Assembly (NCBI RefSeq): GCF_007671675.1
Contig: NZ_VCGW01000003.1
Span: 1 to 64,000, forward strand
DNA length: 64,000 bases
From: Marinobacter maritimus
Lineage (GTDB): Bacteria; Pseudomonadota; Gammaproteobacteria; Pseudomonadales; Oleiphilaceae
Direction: 5' to 3'
The translations under genes were made by a program, and so were the position numbers. Of the stretch, positions 54,849 to 63,146 are shown one piece after another (position 1 is the stretch's first letter; each line of letters opens with the position of its first letter). The notes beneath the pieces were generated by a model that was not told where the DNA came from, ran no database searches, and saw only the letters and a list, made by a program, of their open reading frames with translations.

Positions 54849-54869
54849 ATTTTGATAAAACGTCAAAAT
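54849..54869. promoter_or_regulatory. candidate operator in glutarate intergenic region
   Basis: ATTTTGA-TAAAACG-TCAAAAT is a perfect 7-bp inverted repeat with a 7-bp spacer, 65 bp upstream of the gcdH start. The 54785-55141 region separates divergent gcdH and dctP genes and is AT-rich; no other strong element is seen. Confidence 0.45.
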
Positions 54870-55141
54870 AATTATCCAAGAAAAACGCATGTCCTCCTTA
54901 TAGTCGAATGGTCGCATCGACAGAAAGCCTGCGTTGCGCGGCATAAGGCCAAGTTAAGCCAGGGTGAATGCAGATGTGATTTAATTGCTGTCGATCAAAT
55001 AACGTGGATATTTTTCAAATTTGTAGAAATTTTGTGGCATGTTTTATTTATATGGGGCTACACTGAATGCGGTTTAGATGTTCCGGAAACTTGATGTACC
55101 CATAACAAACAACAACATTCCATACAGATAAGGGTCCTCCT

Positions 55142-56161
55142 ATGAATCTTTCTGCATTCGTGAAAAGCCTTCTTGCCACCTCCCTCACTGTTTCCGTGCT
55201 GGCCAGCCAAGCGGCCTACGCTGATACAGTGCGTCTGCGCATGCATACGTTTTACGGCACAGAAGTTGATCAAATTGCCTCCGACCTGCGCGATCGGATA
55301 AAAGAAGCCAGTGACGGCTCTATCCGAATTCAGTTCTTCCGTGGTGGTGAGCTGGTAGACAGCGATCAGTTTGTAGAAGCTGTTGCGCGTGGCAGTATCG
55401 ATATCGCCCACGGTGTAGGTAGCTATTGGCCGGGCACGGTTGGTATCGGCACCATTGAAGCTGGCTTGCCAGGCGCTTGGGTAAACGTGGAAGAAGCGCG
55501 TGACATTTTCGCCAATCAAGGCCTGGACGAGATAATTGCTGAAGCTTATGAAGAAAAAGGGGTCAAGCTGATCGGTCGGGGTTTCGGTAGTGATTATGGT
55601 CTGGTTACTCGTGAACCGATCACCAGCCTTGAAGATCTTGCAGACATGCGCATTCGTGCCACCAGCTCGATTGCCACCGTGCTTGAGAAGTTTGATATTC
55701 CCACGGCCTTCATCCCTGGAGAAGAAATCTACATTGCTCTTTCTACCGGTGTAATTGACGGTGCGGTATATGGTGGCCCGGTAGAATATGAGCAGCTGCG
55801 GATCAATGAAGTTGCTGGCTACTATACTGACATAAACCTGCTCAATCCGGGCTGGACAGAAAGCGTGCTTATCAATCCTGATAGTTGGGAAAAGATGAGT
55901 ACCGAGCAACAGAAGATTGTCCAGACAGAAATAGACCAATACCTTTTGGACGTCCATAACTGGCTTGAAGAAGGCAATCAGCGCCTTATCGATGAAGGCA
56001 CTATTTTTCAATTCTCCACTTTGCCAGAAGACGATTCCCGCGGCTTGGCAGAAGCTTCCCTTCCTATCTGGGAGGCAGAAGCGGCCCGTTCTGAGCGTAA
56101 CGCCCGTGCTATCGAGATCCTGATTAAAAATGCCAAAGCGAAAGGGCGCATCAGTGAGTAA
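55142..56161 (+). CDS. TRAP solute-binding protein (DctP), glutarate module
   Basis: A 339-residue periplasmic receptor. Signal peptide LLATSLTVSVLASQAAYA. DctP features: FRGGELVDSDQFVEAVARGSIDIAHG, the arginine helix DLADMRIRATSSIATVLEKF and EEIYIALSTGVIDGAVYGG. It is divergent from gcdH and the CoA-transferase genes and is followed by dctQ and dctM, so glutarate or another five-carbon dicarboxylate is the probable ligand; this is inference. Its last codons overlap the start of dctQ. Confidence 0.9.
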   Translation: MNLSAFVKSLLATSLTVSVLASQAAYADTVRLRMHTFYGTEVDQIASDLRDRIKEASDGSIRIQFFRGGELVDSDQFVEAVARGSIDIAHGVGSYWPGTVGIGTIEAGLPGAWVNVEEARDIFANQGLDEIIAEAYEEKGVKLIGRGFGSDYGLVTREPITSLEDLADMRIRATSSIATVLEKFDIPTAFIPGEEIYIALSTGVIDGAVYGGPVEYEQLRINEVAGYYTDINLLNPGWTESVLINPDSWEKMSTEQQKIVQTEIDQYLLDVHNWLEEGNQRLIDEGTIFQFSTLPEDDSRGLAEASLPIWEAEAARSERNARAIEILIKNAKAKGRISE

Positions 56162-56699
56162 GATTACCCGCTATCTTCGTTTTCAGGACGGGCTCTCCGA
56201 ATGGATTGGCCGAGCCACCTCCTGGCTGACGTTAGGTATCATCGGCGTACTGCTCTATGAAGTTGTTGCTCGCTATATTTTCAATGCCCCCACCGTGTGG
56301 GGGCACGAGTTGGCAACGATGTTCTTCGGTGCATTGGCCATACTGGCCGGGAGTTATACGTTGCTCCATCGGCAGCATGTGTGCAGCGATGTCATCTACC
56401 GTTTGTTTCCGGTGCGCGTTCAGGCCCTTTGTGACGTGATCGTGTTTTCGTTGGGCATTCTCGTTTTGGCTGTGTTTTTCAAAATGGCGGTGGAATTTGC
56501 CTATCGTTCCTGGGAAATAGGCGAGTACTCCAACAGCAGCATATGGCGCCCAATGGTATGGCCCGTTAAAACAACAATCCCTGTTGCTGTCGGTTTTCTG
56601 ATTCTGCAGTCCATTGCAGAGCTTGTCCGCGCCTTGGCCCGTTTGTCGGGCGTGCAGTATGACGACCCGCGCGACGAGCGTGATGAGCAAGGCGCCTGA
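56154..56699 (+). CDS. TRAP small permease (DctQ)
   Basis: A 181-residue inner-membrane subunit with four hydrophobic segments (TSWLTLGIIGVLLYEVVARYIF, LATMFFGALAILAGSYTLL, VIVFSLGILVLAVFFKMAVEF and IPVAVGFLILQSIAELV) and the DctQ segment EVVARYIFNAPTVWGHEL. GTG 56154 overlaps the dctP stop by 8 bp and has AAAGGG upstream; the ATG at 56130 is an in-frame alternative. The tail is rich in Asp and Arg (YDDPRDERDEQ). Confidence 0.88.
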   Translation: MSKITRYLRFQDGLSEWIGRATSWLTLGIIGVLLYEVVARYIFNAPTVWGHELATMFFGALAILAGSYTLLHRQHVCSDVIYRLFPVRVQALCDVIVFSLGILVLAVFFKMAVEFAYRSWEIGEYSNSSIWRPMVWPVKTTIPVAVGFLILQSIAELVRALARLSGVQYDDPRDERDEQGA

Positions 56700-56803
56700 T
56701 CGAGGCGCCCCGGTAAGACAGACAACGCAGCCCTGTTGATCGTGACGCACCAAGAAACACATTTGGGTCTATCCCTGAGATAGTCCCCGGAAAGGCTTTT
56801 TCT

Positions 56804-58123
56804 ATGATAGATCTAGATCCCCTTGCCATCACTGCCATCATGTTTTCCTCCATGATTATCTTGATGGTGATGGGTGCTCCGCTGGCATGGGCACTCATGA
56901 TATCTGGCATGGGCAGTGCCTACTTGATGTTTGGCCCTGGTGGCCTGCAATTTCTGCTTTCGTCAGCCTACAGCACCATGGACAATTTTTTGCTGGCGGC
57001 ACTTCCGTTGTTCATATTCATGGGGCTGGTGCTTGAGCGCTCAGGAATAACGGACGATCTTTTCGAGATGATACACAAGCTGATGGGCCGGCTTCCTGGT
57101 GGTCTAGGCGTTGGTACCATTCTGATTTGTGCCCTTATAGCCGCTATGGCTGGTGTCTCGGGTGCGGCGACCGTGAGCCTTGGCATCATTGCGCTCCCTG
57201 CAATGCTGAAGCGAGGCTACGACAAGCGGTTGGCTACGGGGACCATCATGGCCGGCGGGGCACTCGGCTTTCTCATCCCGCCAAGTGTGTTGATGATTGT
57301 TTATGCCTTTCTTGCACGTGAGTCTGTGGGCAAATTGTTCGCTGCGGGTTTGATGCCCGGTTTGATGTTGGCGGGCATCTATATGGCCTATATATTGATT
57401 CGCTGCCGCCTGAACCCGGCGCTAGGCCCTGCCGCGCCGGTGGAGGATCGCTTCACCGCCAAAGAGAAACTGAAGTCGCTACGCCACCTCATCTCTCCGG
57501 GTATTCTTGTTACGACTGTGCTGGGCTGCATTATTGGTGGTGTAACGTCTCCGTCGGAGGCCTCAGCCGTAGGCGCGGCGGGCGCACTAATCATCGCCGC
57601 GATGCACGGGCGGTTGAACTGGAACCTGCTGCGTTACGTGATGCTATCCACGACAAAAATAACGGGCATGCTTTTGTGGATTGCTATCGCGGCGGTCTTT
57701 TTCAGCCGTATCTATATGGGGTTGGGTGCTGATGAGATTATCACTGATTCAATCGATGCTTTCTCGCTGTCACCCTATGTCGTCATCCTGATCATGCTCT
57801 TCAGTTTTTTCGCCTTGGGAATGTTTCTGGATGATTTTGCCATATTGTTCATTACCATCCCGATTTACGTGCCGATTGTGCGCGACATGGGCTTTGACAC
57901 TACCTGGTTTGCGGTATTGTTTATCCTTAGCATGCAATCAGCGTATTTGACGCCGCCCTTCGGATACAACCTCTTCTACATGCGCTCGGTGGCCCCAAAG
58001 TCCATCACCATTGTGGACATTTATCACTCGGCTCTGCCCTACGTTGGCTTGCAGCTTTTGGGTCTTGCTCTGGTTGTCGCTTTTCCGATGATTGCTCTGT
58101 GGCTACCCGGCCTGTTGTTCTAA
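56804..58123 (+). CDS. TRAP large permease (DctM)
   Basis: A 439-residue multi-helix inner-membrane transport subunit. Signatures: FLLAALPLFIFMGLVLERSG, GAATVSLGIIALPAML, GALGFLIPPSVLMIVYAFLARES, GGVTSPSEASAVGAAGALI and QSAYLTPPFGYNLFYMRSVAP. The ATG follows GGAAAGG. It is separated from dctQ by 104 bp, larger than the usual overlap in such operons, and is followed by the convergent GntR regulator gene. Confidence 0.92.
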   Translation: MIDLDPLAITAIMFSSMIILMVMGAPLAWALMISGMGSAYLMFGPGGLQFLLSSAYSTMDNFLLAALPLFIFMGLVLERSGITDDLFEMIHKLMGRLPGGLGVGTILICALIAAMAGVSGAATVSLGIIALPAMLKRGYDKRLATGTIMAGGALGFLIPPSVLMIVYAFLARESVGKLFAAGLMPGLMLAGIYMAYILIRCRLNPALGPAAPVEDRFTAKEKLKSLRHLISPGILVTTVLGCIIGGVTSPSEASAVGAAGALIIAAMHGRLNWNLLRYVMLSTTKITGMLLWIAIAAVFFSRIYMGLGADEIITDSIDAFSLSPYVVILIMLFSFFALGMFLDDFAILFITIPIYVPIVRDMGFDTTWFAVLFILSMQSAYLTPPFGYNLFYMRSVAPKSITIVDIYHSALPYVGLQLLGLALVVAFPMIALWLPGLLF

Positions 58124-58204
58124 CAGCCGGTTAGTCGGTCCCCCGGAAAGCGATAGCTGTATAGAGGGCCGCCAAAGTCCCTTCATACGTTCAGTGGGGC
58201 GCCT

Positions 58205-58915
58205 TCAAGCAGTCCCTTGTTGCTGCATTATTGCTGTGATAATCGGCACAGGCGTCATCAGGTGTTCGCGCATCATTTTTTCGGCTTCTTTTTTGCGGCG
58301 GGCAAGTGTGATCTCTACGAGAGCATCGTGCTCTTTGCGCTTTTGGTCCAAGGCCTCCCTGGAAAAAACGGTGGCCTTAAGCCAGACATGACGATATCGC
58401 TGGACCTTGTCAAAGAGACCATCGCGTACTTTCATTAGCTGGGGAGAGCTGCAACCGCTCACAAGAGCTGTATGGAAACTGCTATGGCGGGCATCCCATA
58501 CTTCCAGCAGTGAGTCGGGCGTATTGGCTTCACTTACTTTAGCGAGTTGATAATTTTTGCCCAATATACCCGCTTCCCAATTGTCATCGCCCCGTTCAAT
58601 CGCCAGGCCAAGCATCATGGCCTCCAGCTCGGCACGTGCGTCATACAGATCGTGCAGTTCAGCGAGCGACATAGGAGAAACGCGATAGCCGCGCTGGCTG
58701 ATTGCCACAACTAGTTGCTCGGCTACCAGTTGCGACAACGCCTCACGCAAAGGCCCAATGCCAAGTTCATAGCGTTCCTTCAAGACGCTCATGCGCAGCT
58801 TTTCGTCGGGGCGCAGCTGACCTTTGATAATGTCATTCTTTAGCTGTTTGTACGCGCGGATGCCGAGGTTCTCTTTGATATCCGTCGGCTCTTCGGGGTT
58901 TACTGTCAGATTCAT
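58205..58915 (-). CDS. GntR-family regulator (FCD domain)
   Basis: A 236-residue transcription factor. N-terminal winged helix (RAYKQLKNDIIKGQLRPDEKLRMSVLKERYELGIGPLREALSQLVAEQLV, in part) and C-terminal FCD effector domain (LYDARAELEAMMLGLAIERG; metal/ligand histidines in HSSFHTALVSGC and REHL). It resembles CsiR/GlaR-type repressors that respond to glutarate, which fits the neighbouring genes; the identity of the effector is inference. ATG 58915 is preferred to the frame start at 58954. It converges on dctM. Confidence 0.88.
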   Translation of the reverse strand: MNLTVNPEEPTDIKENLGIRAYKQLKNDIIKGQLRPDEKLRMSVLKERYELGIGPLREALSQLVAEQLVVAISQRGYRVSPMSLAELHDLYDARAELEAMMLGLAIERGDDNWEAGILGKNYQLAKVSEANTPDSLLEVWDARHSSFHTALVSGCSSPQLMKVRDGLFDKVQRYRHVWLKATVFSREALDQKRKEHDALVEITLARRKKEAEKMMREHLMTPVPIITAIMQQQGTA

Positions 58916-59080
58916 GGTCAGAACGTTCGCCAAATTGATGCCAGAGCATAACATAATTCAATAAGGAGCAATGGGGTGGCTGCCTGGCCTGGCGGTCAGG
59001 CAGAACATGGCTGTCACCTTGTATTTAGGGTGATTCCAAGGATAAGGGTCAGGATAAATGCCTCTGGTTTGCATTGTGCC

Positions 59081-59890
59081 TCATTGCTGGGACACCTTGC
59101 TGCTGCGGTTCAGCTGCAAGGCCGCGATGATGATCCCAAGCGAGGCAACGCCGATAATGATCGCCGCCAGCGCGTTCACGTCCGGGCTGACCCCCAACCG
59201 CACTTTGGAGAAGATCACCATCGGCAGAGTGGACGCACCCGGGCCGGAGACAAAGCTGGCAACCACCAGATCGTCCAGGCTGAGAGTGAAGGCCAGCAAC
59301 CAGCCCGAAAGCAACGCAGGGGCAATCACCGGCAGCGTTACGTCGAAGAACACCCGCACCGGGCGTGCGCCGAGATCCAGCGCCGCCTCCTCTATCGATA
59401 AATCCATGTCCACCAGCCGTGACTGGATGATCACCGCCGCATAGGCCGCGCCAAAGGTCGAGTGCGCGATGATGATCGTCAGGATGCCACGCCCGCCGGG
59501 CCAGCCAATAAGGCTCTCCATCGCGACGAACATCAGCAGCAACGACAAGCCAATGATCACTTCGGGCATGACCAGCGGAGCGGTAATCATCATGCTCAGC
59601 AGGGTCTTGCTGCGAAAGCGTTGGAACCGGATCAGCACGAACGAGGCCACGGTGCCGATCACAATAGACAGGGTTGCACTGGCCAGGGCGATACGCAGGC
59701 TAACCCAGGCAGCATCCAGGATTTGTGGATCGCGGAACAACTCGCCATACCATTTGGTCGAGAATCCGCCCCAGACGGTCACCAACCGGCTTTCATTAAA
59801 GCTGAAAATGACCAGTGACAGGATCGGCGCGTAAAGGAACACGAAGCCGACAACGCCAACGATCGCAAGGAACCGGGATTTACGCTTCAT
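59081..59890 (-). CDS. potC: polyamine ABC transporter permease (PotC/PotI-like)
   Basis: A 269-residue inner-membrane permease with six hydrophobic segments. FLYAPILSLVIFSFNESR is the PotC/PotI N-terminal signature; the EAA loop that contacts the ATPase is EEAALDLGARPVRVFFDVTLP, followed by SLDDLVVASFVSGPGASTLPMVIF. It overlaps the stop of potB by 4 bp. Last gene of the operon. Confidence 0.92.
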   Translation of the reverse strand: MKRKSRFLAIVGVVGFVFLYAPILSLVIFSFNESRLVTVWGGFSTKWYGELFRDPQILDAAWVSLRIALASATLSIVIGTVASFVLIRFQRFRSKTLLSMMITAPLVMPEVIIGLSLLLMFVAMESLIGWPGGRGILTIIIAHSTFGAAYAAVIIQSRLVDMDLSIEEAALDLGARPVRVFFDVTLPVIAPALLSGWLLAFTLSLDDLVVASFVSGPGASTLPMVIFSKVRLGVSPDVNALAAIIIGVASLGIIIAALQLNRSSKVSQQ

Positions 59891-60819
59891 TGGGCTTCTC
59901 CTTCACCGGCCGACTGCGCCCAGCGCAGCAACATGATGGGGATGACCAGAACAAACAGCATCACGATGGCAACGGCGGAAGCGATGGGCCAATCCCGGTT
60001 TGAGAAGAACTCGTTCCAGAGCACCTGGCCGATCATCAGCGTATCCGGCCCGCCCAGCAGCGCCGGAATGACAAATTCGCCGACGGCGGGAATGAACACC
60101 AACATGCAGCCCGCGATAATCCCGCTCAATGACAGCGGCATGGTCACGGTAAAGAACGTGGTGACCGGGCGCGCGCCCAGATCGGCAGACGCCTCAAGGT
60201 AAGCCTCGTCCAGTTTCACCAAATTGGCATAAAGCGGCAGGATCATGAACGGCAGATAGGTATAAACAATGCCGACATAGACCGCGAAATCCGTCTGTAG
60301 CATCACTAACGGCTCGTCGATAATGCCAATACCCATCAGAAAGTTGTTGATAACGCCATTGCTCTTGAGAAACCCGATCCACGCATAAACCCGCAGCAGA
60401 AACGACGTCCAGAACGGCAGCACTACCAGCATCAGCAACAGGTTGCGCCGATCCGGCTCCGAGCGCGCAATCAGGTAGGCCATCGGGTACCCGATCACCA
60501 GGGCGATGAGTGTCGAGATGCCGGCAATCTTGACTGAGCCCAGGTAGGCCGCGACGTAGAGAGGGTCTTCCAGGAGGAATAGATAGTTACCGAAATTCAG
60601 GTTGATCCTGAAAAAACCATCGACCCATTCGACGATTGGCAAATAGGGCGGCCGGGCAATAGCGGCCACAGAAAACGAGATTTTTGCGACCACCAGGAAG
60701 GGGATCAGAAAAAAAATCAGCAACCAGACGGTCGGAATGGCGATGACCAGGGTGCGCCCCTTGAGCCCCATCCGGCCCAGGATCGCTCCGATCCGGGATC
60801 CCAGCGGCAGGTTGCTCAT
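59887..60819 (-). CDS. potB: polyamine ABC transporter permease (PotB/PotH-like)
   Basis: A 310-residue inner-membrane permease with six helices and the EAA loop EAYLEASADLGARPVTTFFTVTMPLS. VWLLIFFLIPFLVVAKISFS is the PotB/PotH-type first helix. Both ends overlap neighbours by ATGA (with potA and potC), so the three are translated as one unit. Confidence 0.92.
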   Translation of the reverse strand: MSNLPLGSRIGAILGRMGLKGRTLVIAIPTVWLLIFFLIPFLVVAKISFSVAAIARPPYLPIVEWVDGFFRINLNFGNYLFLLEDPLYVAAYLGSVKIAGISTLIALVIGYPMAYLIARSEPDRRNLLLMLVVLPFWTSFLLRVYAWIGFLKSNGVINNFLMGIGIIDEPLVMLQTDFAVYVGIVYTYLPFMILPLYANLVKLDEAYLEASADLGARPVTTFFTVTMPLSLSGIIAGCMLVFIPAVGEFVIPALLGGPDTLMIGQVLWNEFFSNRDWPIASAVAIVMLFVLVIPIMLLRWAQSAGEGEAQ

Positions 60820-61955
60820 GACGTCACCACAACCCCGGCGCTGCCGTCCCAGCCCAGGTTCACACGGTCACCGTAGTTCAGTGTGCTCTCTTCTGAGCGA
60901 GTCAGGTTGGTCTGGGTGACGCGCACACGTTTGCCGTTATCCAGCCGTATCTGATACACGGACGCATCGCCCATATAGGCAATCTCATCGACGGTGCCGG
61001 TAAGCTTGTTACGCAGACCTCCCAGGTCATCCTTGCTGATCATCACTTTTTCCGGGCGCACTGCAACGGCGACCTTTTGGCCGATAACACCGCTGATGCT
61101 GTGGGGCACGTAGATGTCCAGGCCTGCCTCGGGTGATGCGACAATAACGTGACTCTCACCGTCCTCGGCGATCCTGCCCTCGAAGATATTCACAGAACCA
61201 ATGAAATCGGCCACGAACCGGTTTCGCGGGTACTCATATATCTCGCGCGGAGTGCCAACTTGCACGATCTCACCTGCGGTCATAACACCGATCCGGCTGG
61301 ACAGCGTCATCGCCTCTTCCTGGTCGTGGGTGACCACTACAAAGGTCACCCCCAGACTTTCCTGAATCTTGATCAGCTCGAACTGGGTCTCTTCGCGCAG
61401 CTTCTTGTCGAGCGCGCCCAGAGGTTCGTCGAGTAATAGCAGTTTCGGCTTTTTGACCAGCGAGCGTGCCAGCGCGACCCGTTGGCGTTGGCCGCCGGAC
61501 AGCTGATGCGGCTTACGCCTGGCGAACCCCTCCATTTGCACCAGCGACAATATATCGGTGACGCGAGTGGCAATCTCTGCCTTGGGCAGACCGTCGCGCT
61601 TCAATCCATACGCAATGTTCTTTTCCACTGTCATGTGTGGAAACAACGCGTAGGTTTGAAACATCATGTTGGTGGGTCGGTTATAAGGCGGGATGCCGGC
61701 CTGATCCTGGCCGTCGATGATGATCTGGCCGGAGGTGGGGGCCTCAAACCCTGACAGCATCCGCAGCAGTGTCGACTTGCCACAACCTGATCCGCCCAGA
61801 AGGCAGAAGATCTCGCCTTTGTAGATATCCAGCGAGACGTCGTAGACCGACGTAAACGCGCCGAACTTTTTGGTCACATTTTTGATTTGTAAAAATGGCA
61901 CCGCGTTCGGATCGGTCCACGGTCTTGCATCTGACGATGAGATAACTTCGGACAT
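60816..61955 (-). CDS. potA: polyamine ABC transporter ATPase (PotA/PotG-like)
   Basis: A 379-residue cytosolic ATPase. Walker A GGSGCGKST, Q-loop QTYALFPHMTVEKN, signature LSGGQRQRVALARSL, Walker B LLLLDEPLGALD and switch histidine VTHDQEEAM. A C-terminal TOBE domain (GQKVAVAVRPEKV, GTVDEIAYMGDASVYQIRLDNG) is typical of PotA/PotG. ATG 61955 follows GGAGGGGG. It overlaps potB by ATGA; the binding-protein gene is 77 bp upstream. Confidence 0.95.
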   Translation of the reverse strand: MSEVISSSDARPWTDPNAVPFLQIKNVTKKFGAFTSVYDVSLDIYKGEIFCLLGGSGCGKSTLLRMLSGFEAPTSGQIIIDGQDQAGIPPYNRPTNMMFQTYALFPHMTVEKNIAYGLKRDGLPKAEIATRVTDILSLVQMEGFARRKPHQLSGGQRQRVALARSLVKKPKLLLLDEPLGALDKKLREETQFELIKIQESLGVTFVVVTHDQEEAMTLSSRIGVMTAGEIVQVGTPREIYEYPRNRFVADFIGSVNIFEGRIAEDGESHVIVASPEAGLDIYVPHSISGVIGQKVAVAVRPEKVMISKDDLGGLRNKLTGTVDEIAYMGDASVYQIRLDNGKRVRVTQTNLTRSEESTLNYGDRVNLGWDGSAGVVVTS

Positions 61956-62032
61956 GATTGTTCCCCCTCCCGAAAAAGCCGTCCTGGAAAATGGTTGGCG
62001 CTCGGGGTAGGTCCGCGCGCCAACCTGAAGGC

Positions 62033-63115
62033 TTACTTTCCGGTTTTGATCGTGGTCCAGGTGCGGGTCAGAGTGCGGTCATAGCGCGCTGAGTGCGGCT
62101 TGGAAACGAACATCTTGACCTTGACGTCCTGTGGGGGGTAAATGCCGGGGTCATTCGCAACGTCGTCGTCCACGAACTCCGTTGCGGCCGTGTTCGGGTT
62201 GCCGAAATACACGTAGTTGGTTATGTCTGCGGCAACTTTTGGTTCGAGGATGTAGTCGATGAACTTTAACGCGTTTTCGGGATTGGGTGCGTCGTCCGGG
62301 ATCGCCATCATGTCGAACCCGATCAGCGCGCCCTCTTTCGGGATCGTGTAGGCGATGTTGGTGCCTTGTCCGGCTTCGGCGGCACGATCGCGTGCCTGCA
62401 GGATGTCACCTGAGTAGCCAATGGTCAGGCAGATGTCGCCATTGGCCAGATCGTTAATGTATTGCGACGAGTGAAAATAACGAATGTAGGGGCGAACGCC
62501 CAACATCAACTCGCTGGCTTTCTCCAGGTCGGCCTTATCTTCGGAATGCGGGTCCAGCCCCAGATAATTCAATGCCGACGCCATGACTTCAGACGGTGAA
62601 TCCATTATCACCACGCCGCAATCGGCCAGTTTGGCTACGGTGTCCGGGTCGAACACCATGCCCCAGCTGCCGATCTTGTCCGCATCGATGCGCTCGGCGA
62701 TCATGTCAATGTTATAGCCGATCCCCACGGAGAACATCATGTAGGGCACGCCATAGGTGTTGTCCGGATCGTTCACTGCGATGATTTTGAGAATATCGGG
62801 ATCAAGATTGCCGTAGTTCTTCAGTTTGTCCTTGTCGATTTTGGCATAAAGACCAGCCTGCGCCTGGCGGGCGAGAAATTCGATTGAGGGCACCACCACA
62901 TCGTAACCGCTGGCACCCGTCAGCATCTTGGCCTCCAGCACTTCGTTGCTGTCGAACACGTCGTAATTGACCGTGATACCGGTTTTCTTTTCGAAATTGG
63001 AGATCGTATCGGCGGCCACGTAATCAGACCAGTGATACACGTTCAATTCGCCATCGGCCCATGCTGAGCCTGTGCTTAGCGCCATCGCGCCCAAGATCAT
63101 TGTTGTTTTTTTCAT
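62033..63115 (-). CDS. potF: polyamine-binding periplasmic protein (PotD/PotF-like)
   Basis: A 360-residue periplasmic receptor. Signal peptide KKTTMILGAMALSTGSAWA. LNVYHWSDYVAADTISNFEKKTGI is the typical PotF/PotD start of the mature protein, and WGMVFDPDTVAKL, YIRYFHSSQYINDLANGDICLTIGYSGDI and FIDYILEPKVAADITNYVYFGNPN follow. PotF-like putrescine binding is the best guess. ATG 63115 follows GGAGA; the longer frame overlaps the oxidoreductase gene and is unlikely. It lies between the oxidoreductase and potA. Confidence 0.92.
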   Translation of the reverse strand: MKKTTMILGAMALSTGSAWADGELNVYHWSDYVAADTISNFEKKTGITVNYDVFDSNEVLEAKMLTGASGYDVVVPSIEFLARQAQAGLYAKIDKDKLKNYGNLDPDILKIIAVNDPDNTYGVPYMMFSVGIGYNIDMIAERIDADKIGSWGMVFDPDTVAKLADCGVVIMDSPSEVMASALNYLGLDPHSEDKADLEKASELMLGVRPYIRYFHSSQYINDLANGDICLTIGYSGDILQARDRAAEAGQGTNIAYTIPKEGALIGFDMMAIPDDAPNPENALKFIDYILEPKVAADITNYVYFGNPNTAATEFVDDDVANDPGIYPPQDVKVKMFVSKPHSARYDRTLTRTWTTIKTGK

Positions 63116-63146
63116 GGTGTTCTCCAGAGGAATCTTTGTTGTTTTG

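Noticed and set aside
16740..55100. Sigma-54 promoter before the second TRAP operon
   Set aside because: TGGCAT near 55035 lacks the GC of the -12 element and no activator palindrome lies upstream.
55058..56011. 317-codon frame opposite the second dctP
   Set aside because: Antisense shadow with no family features.
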